This document shows, piece after piece, positions 23,080 to 33,243 of a DNA stretch of 64,000 nucleotides. The stretch is from positions 124,001 through 188,000 of the forward strand of contig LSBP01000002.1 in assembly GCA_001577635.1 (NCBI GenBank), in the 5' to 3' direction. The notes below the pieces were generated by a model. The model had not been told where the DNA came from and made no database searches. It worked only from the letters and a program-made list of their open reading frames with translations. Within the stretch, counting starts at the first letter, position 1; every line of letters starts with the position of its first letter. Origin of the DNA: Halomonadaceae bacterium T82-2. GTDB lineage: Bacteria; Pseudomonadota; Gammaproteobacteria; Pseudomonadales; Halomonadaceae. The translations under genes were made by a program, and so were the position numbers.

Positions 23080-23670
23080 ATGGCATTTCGCCTCAAGACA
23101 CTGGGCGGACTCGCGCTGGCGACGGGCCTGCTGGCGGGCTGTGCACAGAGCCCGCAATACCTGAATGTCGAGCCGCAGGTGACCACCGCCGTGCCCCGCG
23201 CCGGCAGCGGCCAGGCGGTGACCCTGGCCACCGTGGACGGACGCGACAGCGACGTGCTGGGCACCCGCAGCGGCAAGCGCATGGCCACCGACACCATCAC
23301 GGTCCCCGCGCACACGCTGATGCCACGCCTCCAGCAGCAGGCGCAGCAGGCCCTGCAGCGCATGGGCTTCGAGCCCACCGAGGCCACCGCCGAGGGCCGG
23401 CCCAGCCTGACCCTGACGCTGACCCAACTGAGCTACGAGAAGGCCGACGCCAAGCCCCTGCTCGACAAGGCCCGCCTGATCGCCCGCATCCAGGCCGTGG
23501 CCCGCAACGGCGGCACCACCTATACCGGGGTGTATACCGCCAAGCGCGAACAGACCTACGCCCTGAAGCCGGATACCCGGGAGAACAACCAGATGGTCAG
23601 CGACCTGCTGACCAATGCGCTCAACCGCGCCTTCAGCGATCCCGCGATCGGCGAGCTGCTGGCGCGCTGA
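23080..23670 (+). CDS. YajG family lipoprotein
   Basis: MAFRLKTLGGLALATGLLAGCAQSPQYLNVEPQVT lipobox; C-terminal MVSDLLTNALNRAFSDPAIGELLAR. Confidence 0.82.
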   Translation: MAFRLKTLGGLALATGLLAGCAQSPQYLNVEPQVTTAVPRAGSGQAVTLATVDGRDSDVLGTRSGKRMATDTITVPAHTLMPRLQQQAQQALQRMGFEPTEATAEGRPSLTLTLTQLSYEKADAKPLLDKARLIARIQAVARNGGTTYTGVYTAKREQTYALKPDTRENNQMVSDLLTNALNRAFSDPAIGELLAR

Positions 23671-23673
23671 CCC

Positions 23674-24327
23674 TCACTCGCCGGCCGGTGCGTCGCGCTC
23701 GGGCCCGCGGCGCACCAGGGTCCAGACCTCCTCGGCAAAGCCGCGCGCGTCCGGCGGCGACACCGCCTGCCGGTCGAGCTCGAAATTGGGCGAGAAGAGC
23801 CGCTCGACCTCGTCGGCCGCCACCGAGAACGGCGGCCCCTTGTCCGGCCCATCCTGACGCGTCAGGCTGATCAGCAGCCCCCGGGCCCCGGGCGGCAGCA
23901 ACTGGGCCAGATGGAAGGCATAGCGCTGGCGCGTGGCCTCGGGCAGCGCGATCAACGCGGCGCGATCGTAGAAGGCCTCGACCTCGAGCGCCTGATCGAT
24001 GTGAAAGTGGAAGAAGTCGCCGCACCATAGCTCCACGTGCCCCTGTCGGCAGACCTCGAAGACGCCGTGACGATAGCGCGAGACCTCACCGCTGCCCTCG
24101 GCGACGAACTGCGCCACGGCCTCCTCGGCCAGCTCGATCCCCAGCACCGGATGCCCGCGCTCGGCCAGCCAGCGCATGTCCAGGCTCTTGCCGCACAGCG
24201 GCACCAGCACCTTGCTGTCGCTGGCCACGGCAAGCGTCGGCCAGTAGCGCTCCAGCGCCGGGTGCACGGCGTCGCGATGAAAGCCGATGCGCCCTTCCCG
24301 CCAGCGATTGCGCCATTCGTTGTTCAT
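23674..24327 (-). CDS. tpm: Thiopurine S-methyltransferase
   Basis: MNNEWRNRWREGRIGFHRDAVHPALERYWPTL; VLVPLCGKSLDMRWLAERGHPVLGIELAEEAVAQF. Confidence 0.93.
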   Translation of the reverse strand: MNNEWRNRWREGRIGFHRDAVHPALERYWPTLAVASDSKVLVPLCGKSLDMRWLAERGHPVLGIELAEEAVAQFVAEGSGEVSRYRHGVFEVCRQGHVELWCGDFFHFHIDQALEVEAFYDRAALIALPEATRQRYAFHLAQLLPPGARGLLISLTRQDGPDKGPPFSVAADEVERLFSPNFELDRQAVSPPDARGFAEEVWTLVRRGPERDAPAGE

Positions 24328-24349
24328 GCCAATCTCCCCGGATCGCGGC

Positions 24350-24982
24350 TCAGAACCAGCGGTCGCGCTTCTTGCGCCGCCGCGGCAGGTGCGGAACCAG
24401 CAGGCCGGCCACCAGCCCGGCGCCGGCCACGCCCCCGCCATACAGGAAGTAGCGCATCAGCAGGTCCTGTTCCTGGGTGTCGAGCCGCGCCTTCAGGCGG
24501 CGCAGGGTCGCCTCGGTCTGCGTCAGCTTCTGGTCCAGCGTCGTGTTGCGCTGGCTCAGGTCCTCGATGCGCTGCTCGCGGGCCTTGAGCGTCTCGGTCA
24601 TGCTCGCGGTGCGCGACTGCCAGGTCTGGTTGATGCCATCGAGCTTGTCACTGAGCGTGGCGACCTTCTCCTTGAGCGCCGGCACGCGCTGGCGCAGGCT
24701 CCGGTCGCTCTGCAGCTGGTCGCTGCGAATCCACACTTCGTCGCCGCTTTCGGCACGCACCCGGGTGTAGTCGCCCTGGGTCTCGAGCACCGTCACCGGC
24801 GCGCCGGAGGTCAGCCTGCCGACGATACGGTAGCCGTCCGTCGGGCCGCTGCGCACATAGGCGCTGAGGTCATCGGCCACCCAGCGCGTCTCGTCCGGCG
24901 CCTGGGCCAGGGCCGGCGACACGGCGCCGACCGCACTCAGGCCCCAGACGAGGCCTATCAGCAAGGTTTTGAACTTGAACAT
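24350..24982 (-). CDS. TIGR04211-type SH3 domain protein (signal peptide, SH3, coiled coil, C-terminal TM)
   Basis: MFKFKTLLIGLVWGLSAVGAVSPALAQAPDETRWVADDLSAYVRSGPTDGYRIVGRLTSGAPVTVLE; C-terminal TM. Confidence 0.82.
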   Translation of the reverse strand: MFKFKTLLIGLVWGLSAVGAVSPALAQAPDETRWVADDLSAYVRSGPTDGYRIVGRLTSGAPVTVLETQGDYTRVRAESGDEVWIRSDQLQSDRSLRQRVPALKEKVATLSDKLDGINQTWQSRTASMTETLKAREQRIEDLSQRNTTLDQKLTQTEATLRRLKARLDTQEQDLLMRYFLYGGGVAGAGLVAGLLVPHLPRRRKKRDRWF

Positions 24983-25188
24983 GTCTCGACGTTGTCTCGT
25001 GGCTGTCGGGAGGCTCGAAAAAACGCTGGCTCGACACGAGGTTGCGATATCACCGGGGACATCCATGCCCGGCTACAAGGCCGTGTCGCCGATCATCCAC
25101 ACTTTCTGTGGATAAACCTTGGGAAAACCCGGTGACCGCGTCACGCGATCGTCCGAGTCGTCTGCCAGGGCAACAGATCGGTCAATTT

Positions 25189-25515
25189 TTAATCATCCCG
25201 CGGCGGCAGGGTGAAGGGGCGCGGAAACTCCGCCACCTTGCCGTCCGCCTTCACGGCCTTGGCCGTGCCCTCTCGCTCGACTTCATCGATGCGCACGATG
25301 GCGTTCATCGGAATGTAGCTGCGGCTGACCCCTTCGAAGGTCCGGCGCAGCTTGTCGGTGGACGGATCGACGACCAGTTTCGAGGCATCCTCGAAGACGA
25401 AGGTCTCGACCTCGATGAACCCCCACAGGTCGCTCTGGTAGATATCCCGGGCATACAGTTCCCAGATTTCCCCCTGATTGTGGAAGACCACCCGGTAGAT
25501 CGATTTTGCCGCCAT
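25189..25515 (-). CDS. DUF1820 family protein
   Basis: MAAKSIYRVVFHNQGEIWELYARDIYQSDLWGFIEVETFVF... Confidence 0.85.
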   Translation of the reverse strand: MAAKSIYRVVFHNQGEIWELYARDIYQSDLWGFIEVETFVFEDASKLVVDPSTDKLRRTFEGVSRSYIPMNAIVRIDEVEREGTAKAVKADGKVAEFPRPFTLPPRDD

Positions 25516-25723
25516 GTCTCTCCCGTTTCTAGCAGGTTCACCCGTCGCGTCGGCCCCGGGCCGTGCCCGAAGAATACCACAGAGCATGGACGCCCCGGCA
25601 CGCGGACTGGCCAAGTCAGCCCCGGGGTCCGTATAATCGCCGCATTCCGATCCCGGCCGACCCGGCCGCTGCACTCACCCCCATTTCACGGACATGTCGG
25701 GCGCCCGGCGCCGACGCGACTCT

Positions 25724-27073
25724 ATGGCGAAGAAACTCTTCATCAAGACTCATGGCTGCCAGATGAACGAGTACGATTCCGCACGCATGGCGGATCTGCT
25801 CGGCGAATCGCACCAGATGGAGCTGACCGACGACGAGCAGGAGGCCGACGTCATCCTGCTCAACACCTGCTCGATCCGCGAGAAGGCCCAGGAAAAGGTC
25901 TTTCACCAGCTGGGCCGCTGGAAGAAGCTCAAGGAGCGCAACCCCGACCTGGTGATCGGCGTCGGCGGCTGCGTGGCCAGCCAGGAAGGCGAGAACCTGC
26001 GCAAGCGCGCGCCCTATGTCGACATGGTGTTCGGCCCGCAGACCCTGCACCGCATCCCCAACATGCTCGAGCAGCGCGGCAAGAGCGCCGAGCCGATCTC
26101 GGTGGTCGATGTGACGTTCCCCGAGATCGAGAAGTTCGACCACCTGCCCAAGCCCAGCTCCGACGGCGCCACCGCCTTCGTCTCGATCATGGAAGGCTGC
26201 TCGAAGTACTGCACCTTCTGCGTGGTGCCCTACACCCGCGGCGAGGAAGTCTCGCGCCCCTTTGAAGCGGTCATGGACGAGGTCATCCACCTCGCCGAAC
26301 AGGGCGTGCGCGAGATCAACCTGCTTGGCCAGAACGTCAACGCCTACCGTGGCCGCAACAGCCTCGGCGACGAGATCGACCTCGCCGAGCTGATTGCCTG
26401 CGTGGCCGCCGTGGACGGCATCGACCGCATCCGCTTCACCACCTCGCACCCGGTGGAGTTCTCCGACAGCCTGATCGAGGCCTACGGCGAGATCCCCGAG
26501 CTGGTCAGCCACCTGCACCTGCCGGTCCAGGCCGGGTCGGACCGCATCCTCGCGGCGATGAAGCGCGGACACACCGTCGAGGAGTACGTCGCCAAGCTCG
26601 AGCGCATCCGCGAACTGCGCCCCGACATCAGCTTCTCGTCGGACTTCATCATCGGCTTCCCCGGCGAGACCGAGGCCGACTTCGCGGCGACCATGGACCT
26701 GATCGGTCGCATCGGCTTCGACGTCTCGTTCAGCTTCGTGTACTCGGCGCGCCCCGGCACCCCCGCGGCACAGCTCAAGGACAACACCCCCGAGGCGGTC
26801 AAGAAGCAGCGCCTGGCGATCCTCCAGGAGCGCATCAACCAGAACGCCATGCAGATCAGCCGGCGCATGGTCGGCACCACCCAGCGCATCCTGGTCACCG
26901 GCTTCTCGCCGAAGGACCCGGGCCAGCTCTCCGGGCGTACCGAGAACAACCGCGTGGTCAACTTCCGCGCGCCAAACCCCACCGAGCTGATCGGCGCCTT
27001 CGTCGATGTGGAGATCACCGAGGCCCTGCCCAACTCGCTGCGCGGCGAACTGGCCTCGCCGGAATGTTTCTGA
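25724..27073 (+). CDS. miaB: tRNA-2-methylthio-N6-dimethylallyladenosine synthase
   Basis: [26 protein letters not shown]; radical [25 protein letters not shown]-like C-terminus. Confidence 0.96.
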   Translation: MAKKLFIKTHGCQMNEYDSARMADLLGESHQMELTDDEQEADVILLNTCSIREKAQEKVFHQLGRWKKLKERNPDLVIGVGGCVASQEGENLRKRAPYVDMVFGPQTLHRIPNMLEQRGKSAEPISVVDVTFPEIEKFDHLPKPSSDGATAFVSIMEGCSKYCTFCVVPYTRGEEVSRPFEAVMDEVIHLAEQGVREINLLGQNVNAYRGRNSLGDEIDLAELIACVAAVDGIDRIRFTTSHPVEFSDSLIEAYGEIPELVSHLHLPVQAGSDRILAAMKRGHTVEEYVAKLERIRELRPDISFSSDFIIGFPGETEADFAATMDLIGRIGFDVSFSFVYSARPGTPAAQLKDNTPEAVKKQRLAILQERINQNAMQISRRMVGTTQRILVTGFSPKDPGQLSGRTENNRVVNFRAPNPTELIGAFVDVEITEALPNSLRGELASPECF

Positions 27074-27100
27074 CCCCTCTCTCTTCGGACGGGGGCGATG

Positions 27101-27221
27101 CATGATCTCGCGAGCTCAGGACAGACAAGGCGAAACCGTGAAAAGACGCGCAGTTTAGCTCGCTGAATAAACAGTCTGATCACGGTTTCAACGCCGCATG
27201 ACTGACGCGCAGCAGATCATG
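27101..27221. repeat. Nested palindromic intergenic repeat, family B copy 1
   Basis: Outer arms CATGATCT/AGATCATG, middle arms GAAACCGTGA/TCACGGTTTC; conserved boxes AGACAAGGC and AACGCCGCATGACTGACGCGCAG. Confidence 0.75.
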
Positions 27222-27300
27222 GCCGTCCACGCACATTGCCCCGGCCCGCTCCGGGGCAGTAAGCTGATCCCCTCATCCATCACGCACGGATTCCCTGTTC

Positions 27301-28389
27301 TTGAGCCAACAAAGCACTCCGGCAAATCGCGTCATCACCCTGACCCTGGAACCCAACGACCCGATGCGGCTGGCCAACCTCTGCGGCGAGCGCGATGAGC
27401 ATCTCAAGCTGGTCGAATCGCGGCTCGGGGTCACGTTGCGCAATCGCGGCAACACCTTCCAGCTCGCCGGGCCCGGCCCGCGGGTCAAGGCTGCCGCCAA
27501 CGTCGTCGAGCACCTCTACCGGGAAACCGAGGCCAGCCAGCTCGAGCCCGACACCGTGCACCTGTTCCTGCAGGAGTCGGGGGTCGAGGCACTAGAGGAA
27601 GAGGAAGGCGGCGATGACGGCGCCGAGGTGGTGATCCGCACGCCCCGCAGCCTGATCAAGCCACGCGGCCTGAATCAGCAGAGCTACGTCGCCAGCATCC
27701 GCAAGCACGACATCAACTTCGGCATCGGCCCGGCGGGCACCGGCAAGACCTACCTGGCCGTGGCCGCCGCCGTCGAGGCGCTCAACCAGCAGGAAGTCCG
27801 TCGCATCCTGCTGGTCCGCCCCGCCGTCGAGGCCGGCGAGAAGCTCGGCTTTTTGCCCGGCGACCTGGCGCAGAAGATCGACCCCTACCTGCGCCCGCTG
27901 TATGACGCCCTCTACGAGATGATCGGCTTCGAGCAGGTCGCCAAGCTCATCGAGCGCCAGGTGATCGAGATCGCGCCGCTGGCCTACATGCGCGGCCGGA
28001 CCCTCAACAACGCCTTCATCATCCTCGACGAGAGCCAGAACACCACCCGCGAGCAGATGAAGATGTTCCTGACCCGCATCGGCTTCGGCTCCACGGCGGT
28101 GATCACCGGCGACATCACCCAGGTCGACCTGCCCCGCGGCCAGAAGTCCGGGCTGATCCATGTCACCCGGATCCTGCAGGATGTGTCCGGCATCGGCATG
28201 ACCCACTTCGACGCCAAGGACGTGGTACGCCACCCGCTGGTGCAGCGCATCATCGAGGCCTACGACGTCTTCGAGGCCGAGCAGGAGGCCGAGGAGCGCG
28301 CCCGGCGCGAGGCCCGCGAACAGGCGCGCCAGGAGGCCCGGGACAGCGAGGCCGCTGCAGGCGGCAGCACCGCGGGAGGCGACGCATGA
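27301..28389 (+). CDS. ybeZ: PhoH family ATPase (YbeZ)
   Basis: 362 aa; [67 protein letters not shown] start likely. Confidence 0.93.
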   Translation: MSQQSTPANRVITLTLEPNDPMRLANLCGERDEHLKLVESRLGVTLRNRGNTFQLAGPGPRVKAAANVVEHLYRETEASQLEPDTVHLFLQESGVEALEEEEGGDDGAEVVIRTPRSLIKPRGLNQQSYVASIRKHDINFGIGPAGTGKTYLAVAAAVEALNQQEVRRILLVRPAVEAGEKLGFLPGDLAQKIDPYLRPLYDALYEMIGFEQVAKLIERQVIEIAPLAYMRGRTLNNAFIILDESQNTTREQMKMFLTRIGFGSTAVITGDITQVDLPRGQKSGLIHVTRILQDVSGIGMTHFDAKDVVRHPLVQRIIEAYDVFEAEQEAEERARREAREQARQEARDSEAAAGGSTAGGDA

Positions 28390-28919
28390 GCCGCCTGCCG
28401 CCGCCGGTCATCGACCGGCAGGTGGCGGTCCGCGCCGACGGCCTGCCCGAGGCGGATCAGCTGCAGGCCTGGACCGCCGCGGCGCTCGCGCACCATCGCC
28501 GCCACCACGACCTTGACGCACCCCACGAGCCGCCGGAATTGACCGTGCGCTTCGTCGAGGAGGCCGAGAGCCAGGCCCTCAACCGCGACTATCGCGGCAA
28601 GGATCGCCCGACCAACGTGCTGTCGTTCCCCTTCGAGGCCCCTGCCGGCCTCGACCTGCCGCTGCTCGGCGACCTGGTGATCTGCCACGACGTGGTCGAG
28701 CGCGAGGCCCGCGACCAGGGCAAGGCGCTCGAGCACCATTACGCGCACATGGTGGTGCACGGCACCTTGCATTTGCTCGGCCACGATCATATAGATGAAG
28801 CCGAGGCGGAGGAGATGGAGGCGCTCGAGCGCCGCATCCTCGCCGACTTCGCGATTCCCGACCCCTACGCGCTCGACGCCGACGAGTGCCGCAGCGAGGA
28901 CACGAGACCCGACGCATGA
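28386..28919 (+). CDS. ybeY: Endoribonuclease YbeY
   Basis: [35 protein letters not shown]. Confidence 0.94.
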   Translation: MSRLPPPVIDRQVAVRADGLPEADQLQAWTAAALAHHRRHHDLDAPHEPPELTVRFVEEAESQALNRDYRGKDRPTNVLSFPFEAPAGLDLPLLGDLVICHDVVEREARDQGKALEHHYAHMVVHGTLHLLGHDHIDEAEAEEMEALERRILADFAIPDPYALDADECRSEDTRPDA

Positions 28920-29797
28920 GCGAAGACCGATCGAGCAGCCAGGGCGGCAAGTCCTGGCTCGAGAAGTTGTTCAGCGCCTTTTCCAGCGATGCCGACGAGC
29001 CCAGTTCCCGCGACGAACTGCTGGTGTTTCTCCGTGAGGCCGCCGCCCGCCTGCGCCTCGACCAGGATGCCCTGACGATCATCGAGGGCGCCTTCCAGAT
29101 CAGCGACCAGCAGACCCGGGAAGTGATGATCCCGCGCTCTCAGGTCACCGCCATCGGCATCGACCAGCCCCCGGAAGACTACCTGCCGGTGATCTTCGAG
29201 ACCGGCCACTCCCGCTACCCGGTGGTCGGCGAGAACCTCGACGAGGTGCTCGGCATCCTGCTGGTCAAGGACCTGCTGCCGCTGCTGCAGGTCAACGACA
29301 GCGAGCGCATGCGCCTGGCCCTGCGCGAGGTGCTGCGCCCGGCGATGTTCATCCCCGAGTCCAAGCGCCTCAACAGCCTGCTCAAGGAATTCCGCGACAC
29401 CCACAACCACATGGCGGTGGTGGTGGACGAGTACGGCGGCACCGCGGGCATCATCACCATCGAGGACATCCTCGAGCAGATCGTCGGCGACATCGAGGAC
29501 GAGCACGACACCGACGAGGAAGACGACATCCGCGACATGGGTGACGGCTCCTTCGCGATTCGCGCCCTGACGCCCATCGACGACTTCAACGACCGCTTCG
29601 ACACCAGCCTCTCCGACGACGAGTTCGACACCGTCGGCGGCCTGGTGATGCAGTGCTTCGGCTACCTGCCGCGGCGCGGCGAGCATGCCGACCTGGGCGG
29701 CTGGCGGTTCACCGTGCTGGGTGCCGACAACCGGCGGATTCGCCTGCTGCAGGCCGAACCGCTCGCCCTGCTCGCCGACGAGCCGCTCGAGGACTGA
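28916..29797 (+). CDS. corC: CorC/YbeX CBS-domain transporter-associated protein
   Basis: [83 protein letters not shown]. Confidence 0.94.
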   Translation: MSEDRSSSQGGKSWLEKLFSAFSSDADEPSSRDELLVFLREAAARLRLDQDALTIIEGAFQISDQQTREVMIPRSQVTAIGIDQPPEDYLPVIFETGHSRYPVVGENLDEVLGILLVKDLLPLLQVNDSERMRLALREVLRPAMFIPESKRLNSLLKEFRDTHNHMAVVVDEYGGTAGIITIEDILEQIVGDIEDEHDTDEEDDIRDMGDGSFAIRALTPIDDFNDRFDTSLSDDEFDTVGGLVMQCFGYLPRRGEHADLGGWRFTVLGADNRRIRLLQAEPLALLADEPLED

Positions 29798-29937
29798 GCC
29801 GGCACGGTTCGAGTTCGCCGCCGGGTCTGGTATAAGGGGCAGCGTCCCGAGGGTAAGCGGATTAAATGGTTGATCTTACCTTTGCATGAGAGTGAGACAG
29901 ACCGGCATCTCATCGGATTATCTGGTTGATGCTTCAC

Positions 29938-30345
29938 CTACTGCTGGTGCATGTTTCCTTCGCTAATTCCAGCAAGAACCCCACACGCCTCAACTTCCCG
30001 GTCATCGTTGCAACTCGCTCTCAGTGAAACGAGTTGTTTCTCAAGCGCTTGCAGAGCGGTTATCTGCGACCGCACATGAGAGATGTGATCATCGAGCAAG
30101 GCGTTGACGGCGGTACAAGGCTGATGAGGGTCGTCCTGATAGCTCTGTAGTTCGTGAATCTCAGCCAGTGACAGGCCCAGGATTCTGCAGCGACGGATGA
30201 AGGCCAGCCCCTCACCATGCTTCTCGGTATAGACACGGTAACCGTTGTCCTGCCGATCAGGCGGCGGCAACAAGCCCTGCTGTTCATAGAAGCGGATCGT
30301 CTGTGTTTCGACCCCTACCAACTGCGCCAACTGACCAATGCGCAT
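29938..30345 (-). CDS. cadR: MerR family metal-responsive regulator (CadR/PbrR-like)
   Basis: MRIGQLAQLVGVETQTIRFYEQQGLLPPPDRQDNGYRVYTEKH...; cysteines in HQPCTAV, RASCND and EACGVL. Confidence 0.85.
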   Translation of the reverse strand: MRIGQLAQLVGVETQTIRFYEQQGLLPPPDRQDNGYRVYTEKHGEGLAFIRRCRILGLSLAEIHELQSYQDDPHQPCTAVNALLDDHISHVRSQITALQALEKQLVSLRASCNDDREVEACGVLAGISEGNMHQQ

Positions 30346-30376
30346 CAGCCTCCTCCCCAACGGATTCTTTACTCTA

Positions 30377-30407
30377 TTGACCTTATAGTAGCTTTATAGT
30401 TTTAAAT
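30377..30407 (+). promoter_or_regulatory. MerR-type promoter/operator for the cation transporter gene
   Basis: TTGACC-N19-TTAAAT with a dyad-like spacer TTATAGTAGCTTTATAGTT; the long spacer is typical of MerR-family promoters. Confidence 0.75.
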
Positions 30408-30440
30408 GGTACCACAACATTGTTCAAGTGGAGTCGTATC

Positions 30441-31337
30441 ATGAGCAAATCCTGTGGTGGCGCCTGTGGCGGTGATGCAACGTCCGCAGCGGATACCGAT
30501 ATACAGGCCTCCTCCGAGGCGCCAGGGAGATGGGTCAGTGTTTATGCCGTGCCGAAGATGGACTGTCCATCAGAAGAACGAATGATTCGCCTAGCCCTGA
30601 ACGGCTTTGAGGAGATTCGGGCGCTGTCCTTCGACTTGTCGAACCGCCGGCTGAAGGTCGTGCATGACGGCGAGGTCGAGCCCGTCACCTCGAAACTGAA
30701 GACCTTGGGGCTAGGCGCCTCGCTTCAGGAAACCGTCGCTGCAAATCCGGAGACCATCAAGGCCGCCGAGTTTTCGGCAGCTTCTGCTAAGCAAGAATCC
30801 GGGACCCTGCGCTGGTTGCTCGGCATCAATGCACTTCTGTTCGTGGTGGAAATGACTGCCGGTCTGATCGCCCAGTCCACCGGCCTGATTGGAGAATCCC
30901 TGGACAATTTTGCCGATGCGGCGGTGTACGGGCTTGCCCTTTATGCGGTTGGACATAGCGTGAAAATGCAGGTACGTGCCGCGCATCTTGCTGGTGTACT
31001 GCAACTGATCTTGGCTGTGGGCGCGCTCGTAGAGGTGGTGAGACGCTTTGTATTCGGTAGTGAGCCTGAATCGCTGGTGATGATGGCTATCGCATTCGTC
31101 GCATTGATTGCCAATACCAGTTGTCTGCTGCTCATATCCAAACATCGGGAAGGCGGGGCGCACATGAAGGCAAGCTGGATATTCTCGGCCAACGACGTGG
31201 TGATCAACCTGGGGGTCATCACCGCCGGCACCCTGGTCGCGTGGACCGGTTCCAATTATCCGGATCTGATTATCGGCACCATCGCGGGGGGCATTGTACT
31301 TAACGGTGCCAGACGCATTTTGGCGTTGAAGGGTTAA
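30441..31337 (+). CDS. Cation efflux (CDF/CzcD-like) transporter with N-terminal Cys-rich/HMA-like extension
   Basis: MSKSCGGACGGDATSAADTD...VPKMDCPSEERMIRLALNGFEEIRALSFD...; membrane part LRWLLGINALLFVVEMTAGLIAQSTGLIGESLDNFADAAVYGLALYAVG. Confidence 0.82.
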   Translation: MSKSCGGACGGDATSAADTDIQASSEAPGRWVSVYAVPKMDCPSEERMIRLALNGFEEIRALSFDLSNRRLKVVHDGEVEPVTSKLKTLGLGASLQETVAANPETIKAAEFSAASAKQESGTLRWLLGINALLFVVEMTAGLIAQSTGLIGESLDNFADAAVYGLALYAVGHSVKMQVRAAHLAGVLQLILAVGALVEVVRRFVFGSEPESLVMMAIAFVALIANTSCLLLISKHREGGAHMKASWIFSANDVVINLGVITAGTLVAWTGSNYPDLIIGTIAGGIVLNGARRILALKG

Positions 31338-31340
31338 ATA

Positions 31341-31853
31341 ATGCTCATTATTGGCAAAAAGCTCTCGCCGTATGCCCTATTGTCCATATCGGGCCTGCTG
31401 GCAGCGTCTGATCAGGCTGTAAAGTGGCTGGTGCAGCAATCAATGGCCTATGGCGAGTATGTTTCGGTGACCCCGTTCTTTAACTGGGTGCACCTATGGA
31501 ACACCGGTGCCGCATTCAGTCTTTTTGCGAATGGTGGAGGCTGGCAGCGCTACTTTTTTATCGGAATCGCGGTAGTGGTCTCGATTTTTCTGATCAAGCT
31601 GATCCTTGAAAATCGTCATAAAGGAGAAGCCATCGCTTACAGTCTTATCCTCGGTGGCGCCATGGGCAACCTGATTGACCGGGTCTTTCGCGGCTATGTT
31701 GTGGATTCCTTTGATTTCTATTGGCGAGACTGGCATTGGCCGGCCTTCAACCTGGCTGATATTGCAATTGTCCTCGGTGCCTTACTTTTCGTTTCCAGCA
31801 GCTTGTTGGGTAAAAAAGCAAACACCAATGCCGAGCCGGATGGATCTGACTGA
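31341..31853 (+). CDS. lspA: Signal peptidase II (IS-borne copy)
   Basis: SDQAVKWLVQQSM; FFNWVHLWNTGAAFSLFA; GGAMGNLIDRVFRGYVVDSFDFYW; FNLADIAIVLGA. Confidence 0.93.
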   Translation: MLIIGKKLSPYALLSISGLLAASDQAVKWLVQQSMAYGEYVSVTPFFNWVHLWNTGAAFSLFANGGGWQRYFFIGIAVVVSIFLIKLILENRHKGEAIAYSLILGGAMGNLIDRVFRGYVVDSFDFYWRDWHWPAFNLADIAIVLGALLFVSSSLLGKKANTNAEPDGSD

Positions 31854-31874
31854 CACCTACGCCTATACAACACC

Positions 31875-33164
31875 ATGACCGAACTTCCCGACAACATCCT
31901 TCACCTGCCGCAATACCAAGTACTGGGCTGCAAATCAACCGACGACGAAATGCACTTCCAGGTGGACGTGCCCGATCCCATCGCCTGCGAGGAATGCGGC
32001 GTGCAGGGTGAGTTCGTACGGTTCGGCAAGCGTGACGTTCCCTATCGTGATCTGCCTATCCACGGCAAGCGGGTCACTCTCTGGGTGGTCCGCCGCCGAT
32101 ACACCTGCCGGGCCTGCAAGACAACATTCAGGCCCCAGCTACCGGAGATGGTGGACGGATTCCGTATGACACTGCGGCTGCATGAGTACGTGGAGAAGGA
32201 ATCCTTCAACCACCCCTACACCTTTGTGGCGGCACAGACCGGCCTGGACGAGAAGACGGTGCGCGACATCTTCAACGCCCGCGCCGAATTCCTGGGGCGC
32301 TGGCACCGCTTCGAGACGCCCCGCATCCTGGGCATTGACGAGCTATACCTGAACAAGCGCTACCGCTGCATTCTGACCAACATTGAGGAGCGAACCCTGC
32401 TCGACCTGCTGGCCACCCGCCGCCAGGACGTGGTGACCAACTACCTGATGAAGCTGAAAGACCGGCAGAAGGTCGAGATCGTCAGCATGGACATGTGGAA
32501 CCCCTACCGGGCAGCGGTCAAGGCTGTGCTGCCCCAGGCCCGTATCGTGGTCGATAAGTTCCATGTGGTGCGCATGGCCAACGATGCCCTAGAGAGAGTG
32601 CGCAAGGGCCTCAGAAAGGAGCTGAAACCGTCCCAGAGCCGGACTCTCAAGGGAGACCGGAAAATCCTGCTGAAACGCGCTCACGAAGTCTCAGACCGGG
32701 AGCGCCTCATCATGGAGACCTGGACAGGCGCGTTCCCGCAACTGCTGGCCGCCTACGAGCACAAGGAGCGCTTCTACGGCATCTGGGACGCCACCACACG
32801 GCTCCAGGCAGAAGCCGCCCTGGACGAGTGGATAGCCACCATCCCGAAGGGCCAAAAGGAAGTCTGGAGCGATCTGGTCAGGGCAGTGGGAAACTGGCGC
32901 GAAGAGACCATGACCTACTTCGAGACGGACATGCCCGTCACCAACGCTTACACGGAGTCCATCAACCGACTGGCCAAGGACAAGAACCGTGAAGGGCGCG
33001 GTTACTCCTTCGAGGTGATGCGGGCACGAATGCTCTACACCACGAAGCACAAGAAGAAGGCACCGACTGCGAAGGTCTCTCCTTTCTACAAGAAAACCAT
33101 CGGTTACGGACTGCCGGACTTCGCAGAGGAACTCAACTACGGAGTCGATCTATCAACCATCTGA
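31875..33164 (+). CDS. tnpA: ISL3 family transposase
   Basis: 429 aa; zinc-binding N-terminus (CEECGVQGEFVRFGKRDVPYRDLPIHGKRVTLWVVRRRYTCRAC); LGIDELYLNKRYRC; TNAYTESINRLAKDKNREGRGYSFEVMRARMLY. Confidence 0.95.
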   Translation: MTELPDNILHLPQYQVLGCKSTDDEMHFQVDVPDPIACEECGVQGEFVRFGKRDVPYRDLPIHGKRVTLWVVRRRYTCRACKTTFRPQLPEMVDGFRMTLRLHEYVEKESFNHPYTFVAAQTGLDEKTVRDIFNARAEFLGRWHRFETPRILGIDELYLNKRYRCILTNIEERTLLDLLATRRQDVVTNYLMKLKDRQKVEIVSMDMWNPYRAAVKAVLPQARIVVDKFHVVRMANDALERVRKGLRKELKPSQSRTLKGDRKILLKRAHEVSDRERLIMETWTGAFPQLLAAYEHKERFYGIWDATTRLQAEAALDEWIATIPKGQKEVWSDLVRAVGNWREETMTYFETDMPVTNAYTESINRLAKDKNREGRGYSFEVMRARMLYTTKHKKKAPTAKVSPFYKKTIGYGLPDFAEELNYGVDLSTI

Positions 33165-33243
33165 GGGTGGTATCAGATTGATGGGGTGAAGGTGCCCCAT
33201 CAACCATTAAATCCGTATACCCCGTCCCGACAAGGAGTGCCCC

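Larger units (their letters stand above)
29851..33222 (+). mobile_element. ISL3-family composite-cargo IS (ISPpu12-like), 3372 bp
   Basis: 24-bp terminal IRs GGGTAAGCGGATTAAATGGTTGAT / (rc) GGGTATACGGATTTAATGGTTGAT, 21/24 matches; flanked by perfect 8-bp direct repeats CGTCCCGA at 29843-29850 and 33223-33230; ISL3 transposase inside. Confidence 0.95.
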
